From Branchipolynoe longqiensis (Eukaryota > Annelida > Polychaeta > Phyllodocida > Polynoidae): a DNA stretch of 64,000 nucleotides. The first letter of the stretch is position 1. Each line of letters begins with the position of its first letter. A program made the translations under genes and the position numbers. The stretch spans positions 54,982,417 through 55,046,416 of the forward strand of contig CM059198.1 of the NCBI GenBank assembly GCA_030323885.1, given 5' to 3'. Shown in pieces: positions 29,241-40,316 of the stretch. Below the pieces are notes generated by a model that was given only the letters and a program-made list of their open reading frames with translations, did no database searches and was not told the DNA's origin.

Positions 29241-30830
29241 TGTTGAGCATACGCTACACAGCTTTCACGAGAGCCAGAGTATACTACACAGCTTTCATTA
29301 GGGCCGCTTTGCTTCTCTCCCTAGGTGCAGAGTGTACACTACACAGCTTTCATTAGGGCCGCTTTGTTTCACCCTTGGTGCTGAGTGTACACTATACAGG
29401 TTTCACGAGGGCTGCTTTGTTTCACCCTGGGTGCTGAGAGTACACTACACAGCTTTCACGAGGGCCACTTTGCCTCTCTCCCTGGGTGCAGAGTGTACAC
29501 CCCACAGGTTTCACGAGGGCCGCTTTGCTTCTCCCTGGGTGTAGAGTGTACACTACACAGGTTCCATAAGGGCTGCTTTGCTTCTCCCTGGGTGTAGAGT
29601 GTACACTACACAGGTTCCATAATGGTTACTTTGCTTCTCCTTGGGTGTAGAGTTACACTACACAGGTTCCATAAGGGCTGCTTTGCTTCTCCTTGGGTGT
29701 AGAGTGTACACTACACAGGTTCCATAAGGGCTGCTTTGCTTCTCCTTGGGTGTAGAGTGTACACTACACAGGTTCCATAAGAACCACTTTGCTTCTCCCT
29801 GGGTGTAGAGTGTACACTACACAGGTTCCATAAGGGCCACTTTGCTTCTCCCTGGGTGTAGAGTGTACACTACACAGGTTCCATAAGAGCCACTTTGCTT
29901 CTCCCTGGGTGTAGAGTGTACACTACACAGGTTCCATAAGAACCACTTTGCTTCTCCCTGGGTGTAGAGTGTACACTACACAGGTTCCATAAGGGCCGCT
30001 TTGCTTCTCCCTGGGTGTAGAGTGTACACTACACAGGTTCCATAAGGGCCGCTTTGCTTCTCCCTGGGTGTAGAGTGTACACTACACAGGTTCCATAAGG
30101 GCTGCTTTGCTTCTCCTTGGGTGTAGAGTGTACACTACACAGGTTCCATAAGAACCACTTTGCTTCTCCCTGGGTGTAGAGTGTACACTACACAGGTTCC
30201 ATAAGGGCCGCTTTGCTTCTCCCTGGGTGTAGAGTGTACACTACACAGGTTCCATAAGGGCCGCTTTGCTTCTCCCTGGGTGTAGAGTGTACACTACACA
30301 GGTTCCATAAGAACCACTTTGCTTCTCCATGTGTGTAGAGTGTACACTACACAGGTTCCATAAGGGCCACTTTGCTTCTCCCTGGGTGTAGAGTGTACAC
30401 TACACAGGTTCCATAAGGGCCACTTTGCTTCTCCCTGGGTGTAGAGTGTACACTACACAGGTTCCATAAGAACCACTTTGCTTCTCCATGTGTGTAGAGT
30501 GTACACTACACAGGTTCCATAAGGGCCGCTTTGCTTCTCCCTGGGTGTAGAGTGTACACTACACAGGTTCCATAAGAACCACTTTGCTTCTCCATGTGTG
30601 TAGAGTGTACACTACACAGGTTCCATAAGGGCTGCTTTGCTTCTGCTTGGGTGTAGAGTGTACACTACACAGGTTCCATAAGAACCACTTTGCTTCTCCC
30701 TGGGTGTAGAGTGTACACTACACAGGTTCCATAAGGGCTGCTTTGCTTCTGCTTGGGTGTAGAGTGTACACTACACAGGTTCCATAAGAACCACTTTGCT
30801 TCTCCCTGGGTGTAGAGTGTACACTACACA
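29241..30830. repeat. 53-bp tandem repeat array, about 30 copies
   Basis: The unit is GTGTACACTACACAGGTTCC + ATAAGGGCCGCTTTGCTTCT + CCCTGGGTGTAGA. The left part (to ~29560) is older, with CAGCTTTCACGAGGGC variants and unequal lengths. The right part is highly regular with a few variant types (GGGCCGC, GGGCTGC, GAACCAC, and CCATGTGTG in place of CCCTGGGTG). Short ORFs through it are artefacts. Confidence 0.97.
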
Positions 30831-30921
30831 GGTTTGACTCGACCGGGACTCGAACCCACGACCCCACGATCTACCAGCACGGGAGACGGACGCTCTAACT
30901 CATTCGGCCATCCCGTCTGGT
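30831..30921 (-). mobile_element. SINE S head only, abutting the 53-bp array
   Basis: Only the tRNA-like head and GGTTTGACTCGACCGGGACTC junction are present. The left edge merges with the array at the shared bases CAGGTT, so the array has replaced or grown from the SINE edge. Confidence 0.85.
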
Positions 30922-31073
30922 CCCAAAGGCTGGATGCTGATGTAAGCAAACCAGTAGGTGTGGCTGGATATTAAATTAATCATAGCATTATTTCGCCAGG
31001 CTAGTGCCGCATCGTGAGACACACTGTTGCTATCTTAGTATCTAGCAAATAAGGCTCGCCATTTTGTTGGTAT

Positions 31074-31412
31074 TAAAGTTGCATAATCCAATGGTTTTCA
31101 GTTAGTAACATCTTTTAAAAGATAAATATAATAAGCAGATTGCTATAATCTATTTCATTTTAGTTTAAATTAACTTATATTTGTTAAAGGATAAGTTTGG
31201 AGATAATTGAAATGAAAGCATATAAGATAAATTTTGGCATACAGGTTGAAAAACAGTGAAATGTTCGACATCTGCTTTGTCTACCTGCATAACACAGGAA
31301 GACCAAACTGTAATAAAAGTCTAATGGGTGCAAGAATGTGTAGGAGCCAATCTAGATCTATACGTGTTTGGTGGGTTATTTTGTTAAATTGATGCTTTCA
31401 TATAATTATGCT
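31074..31412. mobile_element. family A element, diverged
   Basis: TTAAAGTTGCATAATCCAATGG at the left and GATGCTTTCATATAATTATGCTCTTTA at the right, with usual interior blocks. Confidence 0.82.
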
Positions 31413-31985
31413 CTTTATATATATATAAATATATATCTGATTTATCAATGGTAGCAACAACAAAAAAACACCCAACAAATTTCTATAAAACCTAAGCTAT
31501 ATATTATAAGATGCTCAGACTTCAAAGATTTGGGGTTTCAACAATTCTGTTCCTAAGCCCATTGAGAAAAAAATATATCGCTTAAAAAATCCTTACTTAT
31601 AAGTATAGTTCTATAACATACACCACAATGTTGAATTTTCCCCAGATAAATCACATAGGGCCAGATAAGCTGCGGATTGTTTGTTCATGACGTTTAACGA
31701 TGTGTTACAATTTCTATATTGTTGTTTTGTTGTATATTGGGGCTTTACATCTTAACAACACCTAAGGTTATATCAGAACATGTGACCATTACTGCTGTCC
31801 CACTCGGAAGCATCAGTGGAAGGAGCATCAGCATCAGCATCAGCAGATGACGACCAGCACAGCATTGCAAAAACATCAAGGCACTTGGCAAGTAAGGAAG
31901 GTATAATTTCTAACTTGTCTACCCAGCAACCGTAGCCACACCACACCACACCACAGCCTCATGGGTAAATTAGTACCTGCTGGTA
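31413..31985. other. unclassified sequence
   Basis: AT-rich with TATATATA at 31418 and GCATCAGCATCAGCATCAGC near 31827. Relic SINE S words (TTTACATCTTAACAACACCTAAGG) at 31744-31770. No gene. Confidence 0.45.
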
Positions 31986-31987
31986 CT

Positions 31988-32362
31988 TGGTTGGTTGGTT
32001 GACTATTGGGGTTTTACGTCGGGCAACATCTAACGTCATAGCAGGACAGGTACCGACTTGTGACCGTGCACACTCATGATGACTTTATAGTGCTGCCCCA
32101 TTTGGGAAATCAGGCCGCCAGCACCATGCCCGATATCCCACCCGTGCCCTATATTACCCTGGCATTAAACTAACTAGTCATTGCCCTATCCTATTAATGA
32201 TGAGTGCCAGGCAGGAAGTGACACATAAATTTGATAACGGGTTGCTTCCCCCTAAAGCTGCCCCCTTCCCCCCACCCCCGCATAAGCACTCGACAGGGAA
32301 CCAAACTCCCGCTCTCCCGCATGCGAGGCCCACGCTCTACCGATTCGGCCACCGCTCCCGGT
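31988..32362 (-). mobile_element. SINE S, near full length
   Basis: Tail TTGGTTGGTTGGTTGAC to head CGATTCGGCCACCGCTCCCGG, with a C-rich insertion near 32250-32282. Confidence 0.9.
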
Positions 32363-32369
32363 GGCTGGT

Positions 32370-32940
32370 GCTTGGAATGGCAGAAGACAGGCGACTTGCT
32401 GTCCTAGGGTGACCTCAATCAGAAGCTTGTTTCCGGTGTCACGTGTGTGGACAGAGTGGGACAACCACGTACAAGCTGCACACACCCACACCAGGTGCCT
32501 TGTACTTTGTGGGTTGAATTTTCACCCGAGTTTCATTACTAATGTACAATGTCTAGGTGCTAAATAAGCCACATGTATGATTCACCTGTCGACCACACAC
32601 ACTATAGAGGGAGTGTATGTGACGTCATCACTCAGCAGTCAGCGGCCAACCATCCCTAGCCATCTTGTGAATGCATGCAGATGCAGTAAAACAGAATTGT
32701 CTTGTGTTCTGGGCAGTTTACATCCAATGTGTTTACTTACATCACTTTAGCAACAACTTCTGAGGCCAAACTGCTCAAAACAGTGACATATAAACCAACA
32801 AATCAGTAAATAATCTCAGTGTAGGCAGTTGCAAGCCTTCTGTATGTAATCCAATATGGCCACGGAAAGTTCTCTTGTGACGTCATTACACCCCGTCTAT
32901 AGTTCCCGGAAGTGTGTCCATACTAAATAGCACCGGCAGT
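32370..32940. other. unclassified sequence
   Basis: Contains CTTGTTTCCGGTGTCACGTGTG (32425-32446; ETS- and E-box-like) and GTGACGTCATCACTC (32619-32633; CRE-like). No ORF recognised. Confidence 0.35.
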
Positions 32941-32973
32941 GAGCATATTCTAATATAAATAGGTAGTACTCGG

Positions 32974-33760
32974 ATACTGGTGAGAGAGCTGCTATTCGCA
33001 GATGACAGTGCACTGGTTGCCCACTCTGCTGAAGAGATCCAGAAAATAGTGGACGCTTTCTCCGATGCATCAAAGAAGTTCGGCCTGAAGATTAACATCA
33101 AGAAGACGGAGGTGCTGTTGACCAACCCAACTCTACAAGAACCCGAGAGGAGGAGATCATGGTTGACGGAAACAAGCTGAACTCTGTTCCGGAATTCACC
33201 TACCTCGGAAGCACTATATCAAGTGATGGACGCATTGATGCTGAAATACAGAAGAGGATGGCCGAGGCTAGCGCATCTTTCGGCCGACTACACCAGAGAC
33301 TCTGGAACAACCACCATGTGTCCATTTGGGTCAAATGAAAGATCTACTGTGCAATCGTGCTATCCACCCTACTATACGGAGCCGAGGCCTGGACAGTGTA
33401 CAGACGACAGGTGAAAAAGCTGCATGTCTTCATGATGCGACATCTGCGTTCAAACATGAGGCTAACCTGGAAGGACAAAGTGACAAATAAGGAAATACTC
33501 GAACGGATGGGGCTGCCCTCTATGGAAGATCTTCTGATCAAAAAGAATCTCCGGTGGACTGGACACCTCATGAGGATGTCATCAGACAGGCTACCAAAGC
33601 AGATCCTCTATTCTCAACTGTCTTCTGGTTACAGAAAGAGAGGGGGGCCCTCGTCTCCGGTTCAAGGATACCATCAAGAGAAACCTGAAGCTGAGAGACA
33701 TTAATACCGACTCATGGACACAACTCTCACAGCAGAGAGCTAAATGGAGAGCGGCAGTGA
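32974..33760 (+). pseudogene. non-LTR retrotransposon reverse transcriptase, 3' part, frameshifted
   Basis: Conceptual reading gives RELLFADDSALVAHSAEE, with the F-A-D-D active-site box of reverse transcriptases, then FGLKINIKKTEVL (thumb-side K-T box). After a frameshift near 33140 it gives FTYLGSTISSDGRIDAEI, KRMAEASASFGRL and, after an in-frame TGA at about 33336, LLYGAEAWTVYRRQ, LTWKDKVTNKEILERMGLPS and LRWTGHLMRMSSDRLPKQIL. This order is the palm-to-C-terminal part of animal LINEs. The endonuclease and fingers are absent (5' truncation), and at least two lesions make it dead. The 3' end is probably near the ATGATGATGATG run at 33800. It is on the plus strand, opposite to CAMSAP. Confidence 0.92.
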
Positions 33761-33869
33761 AGTAATGAAAGCAGTCTTTGTTGCATCGCGACCGACAGCA
33801 TGATGATGATGATGGGTATATTTATATACGTGTATACATCTTCGGCAGGAATGTATTGTTATTTTATCA

Positions 33870-34235
33870 TTTTCCATTGTACTGTATTATATTATATTAT
33901 ACTTTATTATTGAACCAAGCGGACAAGCTCATATTCCCAACGCTATTTTATATACGTTATATATATATGTTATATATAATTATACAGTGATCGGAATAAG
34001 CCAAATCTTTCACTTGTCTGGTGTGATTTTTCACTTGTCCGTCTGAATTTTCAGTTGTCCCGGATAAGCTGACAAGCTCATATTTCGAAAGCTGCATACA
34101 CAGATACATATATGTATACTGTATACATGTATACCTACATACATGTATACCTACATACATGTATACATACATGTGCATACATATGCATACATACATGTTG
34201 TATTACATGTATACATACATGTATACATACATACT
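33870..34235. repeat. AT-rich and TACATACATGTATAC simple repeats
   Basis: ATTATATTATATTATAC near 33889, TATATATATG near 33960, and a TACATACATGTATACATAC array at 34105-34235. Confidence 0.88.
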
Positions 34236-34600
34236 GAATCTATAAATAACTCACCGTACTGGGCAGTGTGCATACAACATATAAAATGCAATATATGCAG
34301 TCGCGGTTTGTGTGTACATAATAAGCACTCGCCCAAAGTCCTCCACTAGGAGTATTACCAAGGCCATTAAATCGTAATAGCACACTGCGTGCGTGTCTGT
34401 ATGTGCGTGAGTGATTGTATAACCACAGAGCAGTCCTTTATTCAGCTGCACTCGTGCATGACGACTGACACCACCCAGAGGTATCATCCCCACATCACAT
34501 CACAACACCACGATGACACCCAAAGAGCACTGCGAGTAAACAAAGCACACACCCAGCATTCTGAACAACCCACCTCTACCTCAACCCAGCTAGACCATTT
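34236..34600. other. unclassified sequence
   Basis: No repeat family or coding signal recognised. Confidence 0.4.
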
Positions 34601-34607
34601 TCAACTA

Positions 34608-34870
34608 GTTGGTTGGTTGAGTTTTACATCCTGGCAACATCTAAGATCATATCAGGACGGGTACCGACTTGTGACAGTGCGCACTCATGGTGATTTTATA
34701 GTACTGCCCCACTGGGAGATCAGGCTGCCAACACCATGATCTGATATCCCACTCAGTCACATTATCCCGAGCCAACCAGTACTTGACCTATCCTAATAAT
34801 GCCGAATGGCTAGCTAGGAAGCGACAAGAACCAATTTTGTAAGTCATTGGTTTGACTCGACCGGGAATTG
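34608..34870 (-). mobile_element. SINE S, head truncated, joined to family A end
   Basis: Tail GTTGGTTGGTTGAG to ACTCGACCGGGAATTG. It is followed at once by GGATCAAATCTAG...CATGTAGCTTTGAAA, a family A right-end fragment (34871-34925). Confidence 0.85.
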
Positions 34871-34987
34871 TAGGATCAAATCTAGAAAAGTGTTTGGGTA
34901 TTCCAAATTGATCATGTAGCTTTGAAATTGAAGGCCCATGGTAGCAGTCACCCCTTTCAGCCTTCAAACCCAATATGTCTGTGTGTG

Positions 34988-35085
34988 TTTGTTGTTTTAT
35001 GTCTTAGTAACATCTAAGGTCACACCAGGAAAGGTACCGACTTGTGACAGTGCACACTTATGGCGACTTTATAGTGCTGCTAATG
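34988..35085 (-). mobile_element. SINE S tail half, cut by a foldback element
   Basis: TTGTTGTTTTATGTCTTAGTAAC to GACTTTATAGTGCTGC, then the ACGCGG-family element begins. Confidence 0.85.
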
Positions 35086-35308
35086 TGCGAATGTGGCAAC
35101 AATTGGCAAAGCATATAAATACACAGGGGTGCTTCCATATGTCCGAATGCAAATGCGGCAAGTGGATCGCTACCAGGACCGATCGGTGCGAATGCTGTTG
35201 TGTTTGTCATAGGAAACAAGAACTTTGACTTTCCTTCACAAATTTGGAGCAAAGAAACCCAGAAAATGGCTATGCCACATACCGCATTTGCATACATGGA
35301 ATCTTAGC
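35086..35308. mobile_element. foldback element, ACGCGGTATG family (copy 2), left end lost
   Basis: TGTGCGAATGTGGCAAC, CCGAATGCAAATGCGGCAAG, then right end ACATACCGCATTTGC ... GGAATCTTAGCT + TTAA. Confidence 0.85.
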
Positions 35309-35312
35309 TTAA

Positions 35313-35488
35313 GCCAAGTGTCCAACATTTCACAGATTTATTTTGCACGTTTTCAGTTAAAATATCTCCAAAAGTCAGGCATTTATAATTTTTTAAATCA
35401 CTTACGGGTGAATTATAATGATCAACTTAATATACTTGTTTCAAACTCATGCATAAACTCAAAACCATTGGGCTATGCAACTGAAAGG
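35313..35488. mobile_element. family A right half
   Basis: CGTTTTCAGTTAAAATATCTCC, then TAATGATCAACTTAATATAC, then AAAACCATTGGGCTATGCAACT. The left half is missing. Confidence 0.7.
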
Positions 35489-35489
35489 T

Positions 35490-36862
35490 CGCAGTTTACC
35501 TCGCTTATTAGTAGATACCGGCAGCGGCATGAAAAAGTCCAGGAATGGTGCTTTTTTTCATCAATATTCACATGCTTATAACTATTTCTGTATGTATTTG
35601 ATTTTGATGAAACTGCATAACCTACAAGATCAAAATATTTTCCATCCGATATTGTTGGATTGAACATGTAGTAAGTTTTTTATTTAAGTAAAATCCATTT
35701 GTATGATGAGTGTATTTAGTGAATATTCCTTCATTACTTGTGTCAATGAAAACGACTTTGAAAACAGGATACCTTTAATTGGCTCCCGTTTCCTTGGACT
35801 ACATCATAGAAAGTCATGGATGGTACCAAAAGAAGCGGAATCACCTCAGCTTTCTATCCATCTATAGTTTGCCATAGGTCAAAAAGGTCAATCAGGTCAA
35901 ATTCTGCGATTTAAATTAATTTCAAGGTTTAAACCCATTAACTGAATTAAAAAATATTTAAAACCTAATAAGATTTGATATGGATAGATAGATAGATAAT
36001 TTGATTCCCTTTCCAATGATACCCAGTCATGCTATATTGCTGGTTAGTGCAAGAAGCAGAAGACAGAATATTGACACTAACTTGTTTGGACCTTTGCTGA
36101 CCACACTAGTTTCATAATGGTAACACCCATGTAGAAACATGTATATGACATTGATGTCTATTGAGATATATTACAGAATATATAATATAATATTGGGCCA
36201 AATTTTGGAAGGATCCAACCATCGCTCTAGGCATAGTGAATATTTAAAGATTTACTTAAATCAATATTTTTGGTTTCAGACACTTTTAATTTCTATTTGC
36301 AATCATAATGCAGATTTTGATATTTTTAAAGCAAAGTTATTGTTATAGCCAATATGTATTAGTTCCATATGCTATGTGTGCAAAATTTGAAGAAGATCCA
36401 CCTATTGGATGACCCACACTGAGTGTTCAAAGCATGACAAACAAATTTTTATATTTTGTACACTTTTCTTTGTATGTGCAATCAAAATGCACTTTTTGTA
36501 TTTCTAGACAGAATATTAATACGATAATGTGTATTACCTCCAGATGATTTGCAATGTCAATTTATAGGAAGTTTAATCGATTGGTTAAGCTACAATGAGC
36601 ATTTAAAGATTAATATATTTGCTTTTCCGACAATTTGTCTTTATATGTTCAATCAAAATTCAATATTTTTGAATATAATATTGATATAAATAATATCTAC
36701 TAGTCTTAGAGAATAGTTATTGTAACACTGTGCCAAATATGAAGAAGATTCAAAAGATTGTTTTGTTGCAATGAGCTTTCAAACATTGAAATGTTGAAAA
36801 GAAATCACTTACATATGCTGTTTACGTGCAAACAATTACACTGATCGATAGGTTATTCTGCA
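35490..36862. mobile_element. repeat D, copy 1 (~1.35 kb), with internal tandem units
   Basis: CATGAAAAAGTCCAGGAATGG to GTGCAAACAATTACAC. An inverted copy is at 54285-55375. The right half has four degenerate ~165-bp units, each with a GAAGAAGATCCA-like word, an AATGAGCATTTAAAGATT-like word, and a TGTGCAATCAAAATGCA-like word. There is no coding capacity and family ends are unknown. Confidence 0.85.
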
Positions 36863-36894
36863 TGCACAACTGAAGAAATTGCTACACCCCCAAA

Positions 36895-37018
36895 GACTCT
36901 GCTTCAGCGATGCGGAAAACTGCCTGCTGATCTTAATCCTGGTCCAGAATGAGGCTTGAACCTAGCACCTTCAGGCCAGTTTAGGCCATTGCTCTACCAA
37001 TTGCGCCACGGAACCACT
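36895..37018 (-). mobile_element. tRNA-like sequence, probably a SINE head
   Basis: The minus strand reads CCGTGGCGCAATTGGTAGAG (A-box) and GTGCTAGGTTCAAGCCTC (B-box) about 35 bp apart. Arm pairing is poor and the acceptor stem is not matched, so it is more likely a tRNA-derived retroposon or pseudogene than a tRNA gene. Confidence 0.55.
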
Positions 37019-37019
37019 C

Positions 37020-37440
37020 CATAAATATGACTATATTTTATCAAAATATTGATCACAATTGTGAGCACACTCTCCTTCATATCTCAATACTATATACTAT
37101 CCACAGAACAGGCAAAGTACATATTTTAGTTGTTAAAACCCTTCGATAAAAACTAGTGAAACCTGTCGACTAACGCCACACCCAATCAATATTGACAAAC
37201 TGCACACCTTTGCCTTCGTCTGCCCTGTTGGGAGGGATTGACGGATAGATTAACCTATGCCGGTGGCAACGATATTATTTTCTCCTGGCATCGATTAACC
37301 ATCCGGGTTCCATTCCCATTCGACAAGAGTCCGCTTGAGAATGTGATGTGTTCATGAACCTAGCCCGATGAGCCAACAAAGCTCATTCAGCATTCATGAC
37401 TAGCAATAGTAGGCTTGATTGAGTGATTAGGGTTTAGGCT
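37020..37440. other. unclassified sequence
   Basis: No recognised repeat or coding signal. Confidence 0.4.
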
Positions 37441-37690
37441 CGAGCACCACATGAGGCCATATCCGGATGGATACCGACTTATGAGAGTATGTACCCGTGG
37501 CAGCGTTGTAGTGCTGCCATATTGATATAGAACAGCACCATGATGCAATATTCCATTCACTCAAATAGTTTGCACACTGGGAATAAATATCGTGCCGTCA
37601 GCATCATGATCCGATAGCCCACTCAGTCATATTATTCGGACGTTGAGACAACCAGTTCTTGCTGAATCCTAGCACCAGGCAAGGTAGTCC
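37441..37690 (-). mobile_element. SINE S relic
   Basis: ATGAGGCCATATCCGGATGG, ACCGACTTATGAGAG, GTGCTGCC, ATCCGATAGCCCACTCAGTC and AACCAGTTCTTGC in family order with many changes. It ends at a C run (37687-37701). Confidence 0.7.
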
Positions 37691-37847
37691 CCCCCCCCCC
37701 CCTCCACCTCCCTTTTCTCATTAATGGGTTTCTTCTTTCTTATAGCTTGCTTAAAGCTACATAATCCAATGAATGTGTACAATATTTGGGGCGCGGCTAC
37801 TTCCCCCCCCCCCCCTCCCGAGAAATTGTGTCATTCCGCTCGGTTAA

Positions 37848-39187
37848 GCCCCAGTCACACCTACCCGAACGAGCCCCGGATTTTTAGCCAGACCTCCCCC
37901 GGACTGTCCCCGATAAAATCTCTATTTTGGTCGTTTTTGGCCTCGCGGTCACACCTACCCGGACGAGCCACAGAATAGCCCCGGACCATAGGCCGGATCG
38001 CCCCGGACTGAGCCGGACCCCCCCCCCCCCCCGGACTACAAAGTGTGTCCACGGAGTAGTCCCAGACTTGAAGTGGACTTGCTCCTGCTATATATATTAT
38101 ATACAAAAACGGGACTCATCCTGGACTGATCAGTGGTAAACCGGGCTATCCATGGCTAATCCTGCTTGTCCGTGAGTGGTCTGTGGCTAGTCCGGGTTAA
38201 ACCGCGGCTAAAAAGTGGGTAATCTGGTTTAAAAGACACCTGGGGCCGTATGCAGGAAACGGTGTTACGCGATTTTGAGGTTAGCCGTTAAACGCGTATA
38301 GCTAACACCGACCGGACGAAATATGTCAAGTGGTATGCAGAGGCACCTAAACGGTCAGTGTTAGCTAAACGTGAAATTATTTATAGATTTGGGAAATCCC
38401 TCTGGGTCTGTACCCATATATTAGGCTTAAATATGTTGAGTGCTATCGTGTTTAACAGAATTGGATACGCAATAAGTGAAATTTTGTGAAATTAACCCTA
38501 AATTCGAAGCAATATTAATGCTGCCGCCGTAACGGCGGCGATGTTGGTACTTGTATTTTCGAGTCGACGAAGGTAAAGTAAACAAACCGTCGCCGCCGCC
38601 AGTATGGATAGCGACGTCAATGCGGCGGCGGCGGTTTGGTTACTTTGCGTTCGTCGATTCGAAAATATAAGTATTGGTGTCGCCGCCAATGCGGCGGTAG
38701 CCTTAAGAACGCTTCAAATTTAGGGTTAAATTGCTCGGGTTTCACTTATTGCGTATGTAATTCTGTTAAATGTGACAGCATTGAATAGATTTGGGCACAA
38801 CCTTACGCTAACACCGCCCGTAAACGTCCTATGAAACGGGGTTAGCGTTGCGGACCTTAAACGCGTGGTGTTAGCGTAACACCGCCTCCCGCATACCGAT
38901 TTTTTTGCGCTAAACCAGAAATCCCCTTTAAACGCGTTTTGGATCTGTAACACCGACACCTGCATACAGCCCCTGGACTGGCCCGGACGATACACGGACT
39001 ACCCCCGGATGATGCCGGATCGCAAAATTCACCAGACCATCCCGGATGTTTTAAACATTTTAAAACATCTGGGGTGGACCCCAGATGAGGCCGGACCAGC
39101 CACGGATCACCAAGGACCAGCCACGGATCACGCCGGATCGCCACGGACCACGGTCCGGCCCCTGATCCAGGTAGGTGTGACTGGAGC
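37848..39187. mobile_element. foldback element, AGTCACACC family (copy 3), hosting a second element
   Basis: TTAA (37844-37847) then GCCCCAGTCACACCTACC at the left; GGTAGGTGTGACTGGAGC then TTAA (39188-39191) at the right. The interior repeats CCCGGAC, GCCGGATCGCC and GGACCAGCCACGGATCAC words. The 38242-38973 element sits inside it. Confidence 0.9.
38242..38973. mobile_element. giant palindromic element, GGGGCCGTATGCAGG family (copy 1)
   Basis: The ends are GGGGCCGTATGCAGG and CCTGCATACAGCCCC. The arms stay complementary far inward: GTGTTTAACAGAATTGGATACG pairs with GCGTATGTAATTCTGTTAAA, AAATTAACCCTAAATTCGAAG with CTTCAAATTTAGGGTTAAATT, and TACTTGTATTTTCGAGTCGACG with TCGTCGATTCGAAAATATAA. 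The centre (38515-38705) carries GCCGCC clusters. The 56591-57290 element is a diverged second copy. Confidence 0.9.
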
Positions 39188-39191
39188 TTAA

Positions 39192-39460
39192 TACATCCAA
39201 GTAGCCTCTCACTCTCGGCCACCACAAACCACACACACACCTCCCTAACCATACAAACAGTTTATTCATTCAACTACAGCCAGTTGTTTCCGCGCCATGC
39301 CCGCGCGCCACGTCCATCCGGCTGGCCACCTGCACGTGACTGGGGCGTCTGCGTTGCCTAGCAACAGACGTGGCGCGGGTAACTTCCGGTGTCGATGGAA
39401 ACCGTCGGGGGCTTTGTAACGGGTGCTTGTGGTGCAGTGTCGCTCAGACACACACCCCTC
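39192..39460. promoter_or_regulatory. candidate GC-rich promoter with RFX X-box, E-box and ETS site
   Basis: This patch between two mobile elements is not matched elsewhere in the window. It holds the fully palindromic X-box GTTGCCTAGCAAC at 39353-39365, a CACGTG E-box at 39333-39338, an ACTTCCGG ETS-type site at 39382-39389, and many CpGs. The minus strand would read toward CAMSAP 29 kb away, and a weak donor CAG|GTGGCC follows on that strand at about 39328, so it could be a distant 5' exon. That link is speculation. RFX X-boxes in animals mark cilia-related and other genes. Confidence 0.4.
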
Positions 39461-39463
39461 CCA

Positions 39464-40316
39464 CCGAGCCTAGTGGCCGAATCGGTAGAGCGCGGACTTC
39501 GCGTGCGGGAGATCGGTTCTTAGTCGAGTCAAACCAATTACTTATTTAATTTTTTTAATAATTGTTTATTGAGGCTGTATTTATACTATCCATCAGCATA
39601 TAAGCCCGGGTACCCAGCCTTGTTTTCAATGCTGGCCAGTTGTAGTGGGCTGTGACATATCACATGCCCCTTTGCAGTGCAGCTTAGTGGGGTTTCCTAG
39701 CCTTATTTTGCACAGATATTTTTTTGTAAGTTTTTAGGTCAGGAATTTGTCATTCCTTTACTGTTTGGGCATTCCACACCTTGGCAGCCATTTCCAGTGT
39801 GCTTCTATCATGAGCTTTTATTTGGCTTCTGGTCTGCTTTAGTAGTGGCGCATTATTTGCTCTAGTAGCCCTTTGTGGTTTTGTTAGGAGTTTGTTTTGA
39901 CTATAGCTATATGCTAATGTTTTCAAATCAATTATTCTCCTATTTTCTAGTAATTTCACTTTGGTTCTTTTGTGTATGTCATAGGTGGGGTACAGCTTGT
40001 CTACTCTTAGACAGATTTTTAGCGCTGTTCTGCAGTATTTGCGGTTTCTTTTTAGTAGTTCTTTTCTCACACACATGTAGTTTACATCTCCATAGTCAAA
40101 ATAGGGGAGCCGCATTAATAGGATAGGGAAAGGACTGGTTAATTCAATGTCAGGATAATTAGTGGGATATTGGGGCATGGTGCCGGCACCCTGATTTCCC
40201 AGTGGGGCAGTAATATAAAGTCACCACGAGTGCGCACTTGCCACTGTCACAAGTCGGTATCGGTCCTGATATGACCATAGATGTTGCCAGGACGTAAAAC
40301 TCCCAACAACCAACCC
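39464..40316 (+). mobile_element. SINE S split by a LINE fragment
   Basis: Head CCTAGTGGCCGAATCGGTAG to CAAACCAATTACTTAT (39464-39542), LINE 39543-40111, then body and tail CGCATTAATAGGATAGGG to CCCAACAACCAACC (40112-40316). About 30 bp of SINE between the two parts is missing. Confidence 0.9.
39543..40111 (-). pseudogene. LINE 3' end: C-terminal ORF2 piece and 3' tail
   Basis: On the minus strand the frame gives LPYFDYGDVNYMCVRKELL, then CLRVDKLYPTYDIHKRTKV, LLENRRIIDLKTLAYSY and DRSTLEMAAKVWN. This is the C-terminal region after the reverse transcriptase in CR1/L2-like LINEs, where an (L/I)(D)YGD(V/I)xY block is standard. A stop and a ~150-bp 3' tail follow (AACTGGCCAGCATTGAAAAC ... AAACAATTATTAAAAAAATT). 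The same tail occurs at 60.7 kb. The copy is 5'-truncated to about 570 bp and inserted in a SINE. Confidence 0.88.

Noticed and set aside
29241..30830. CRISPR array look-alike (regular 53-bp period)
   Set aside because: There are no unique spacers; the whole 53 bp repeats. The context is an animal nuclear genome.
36895..37018. Functional tRNA on the minus strand
   Set aside because: A- and B-boxes are good, but the acceptor and anticodon stems do not pair convincingly. It is kept only as a tRNA-like sequence.
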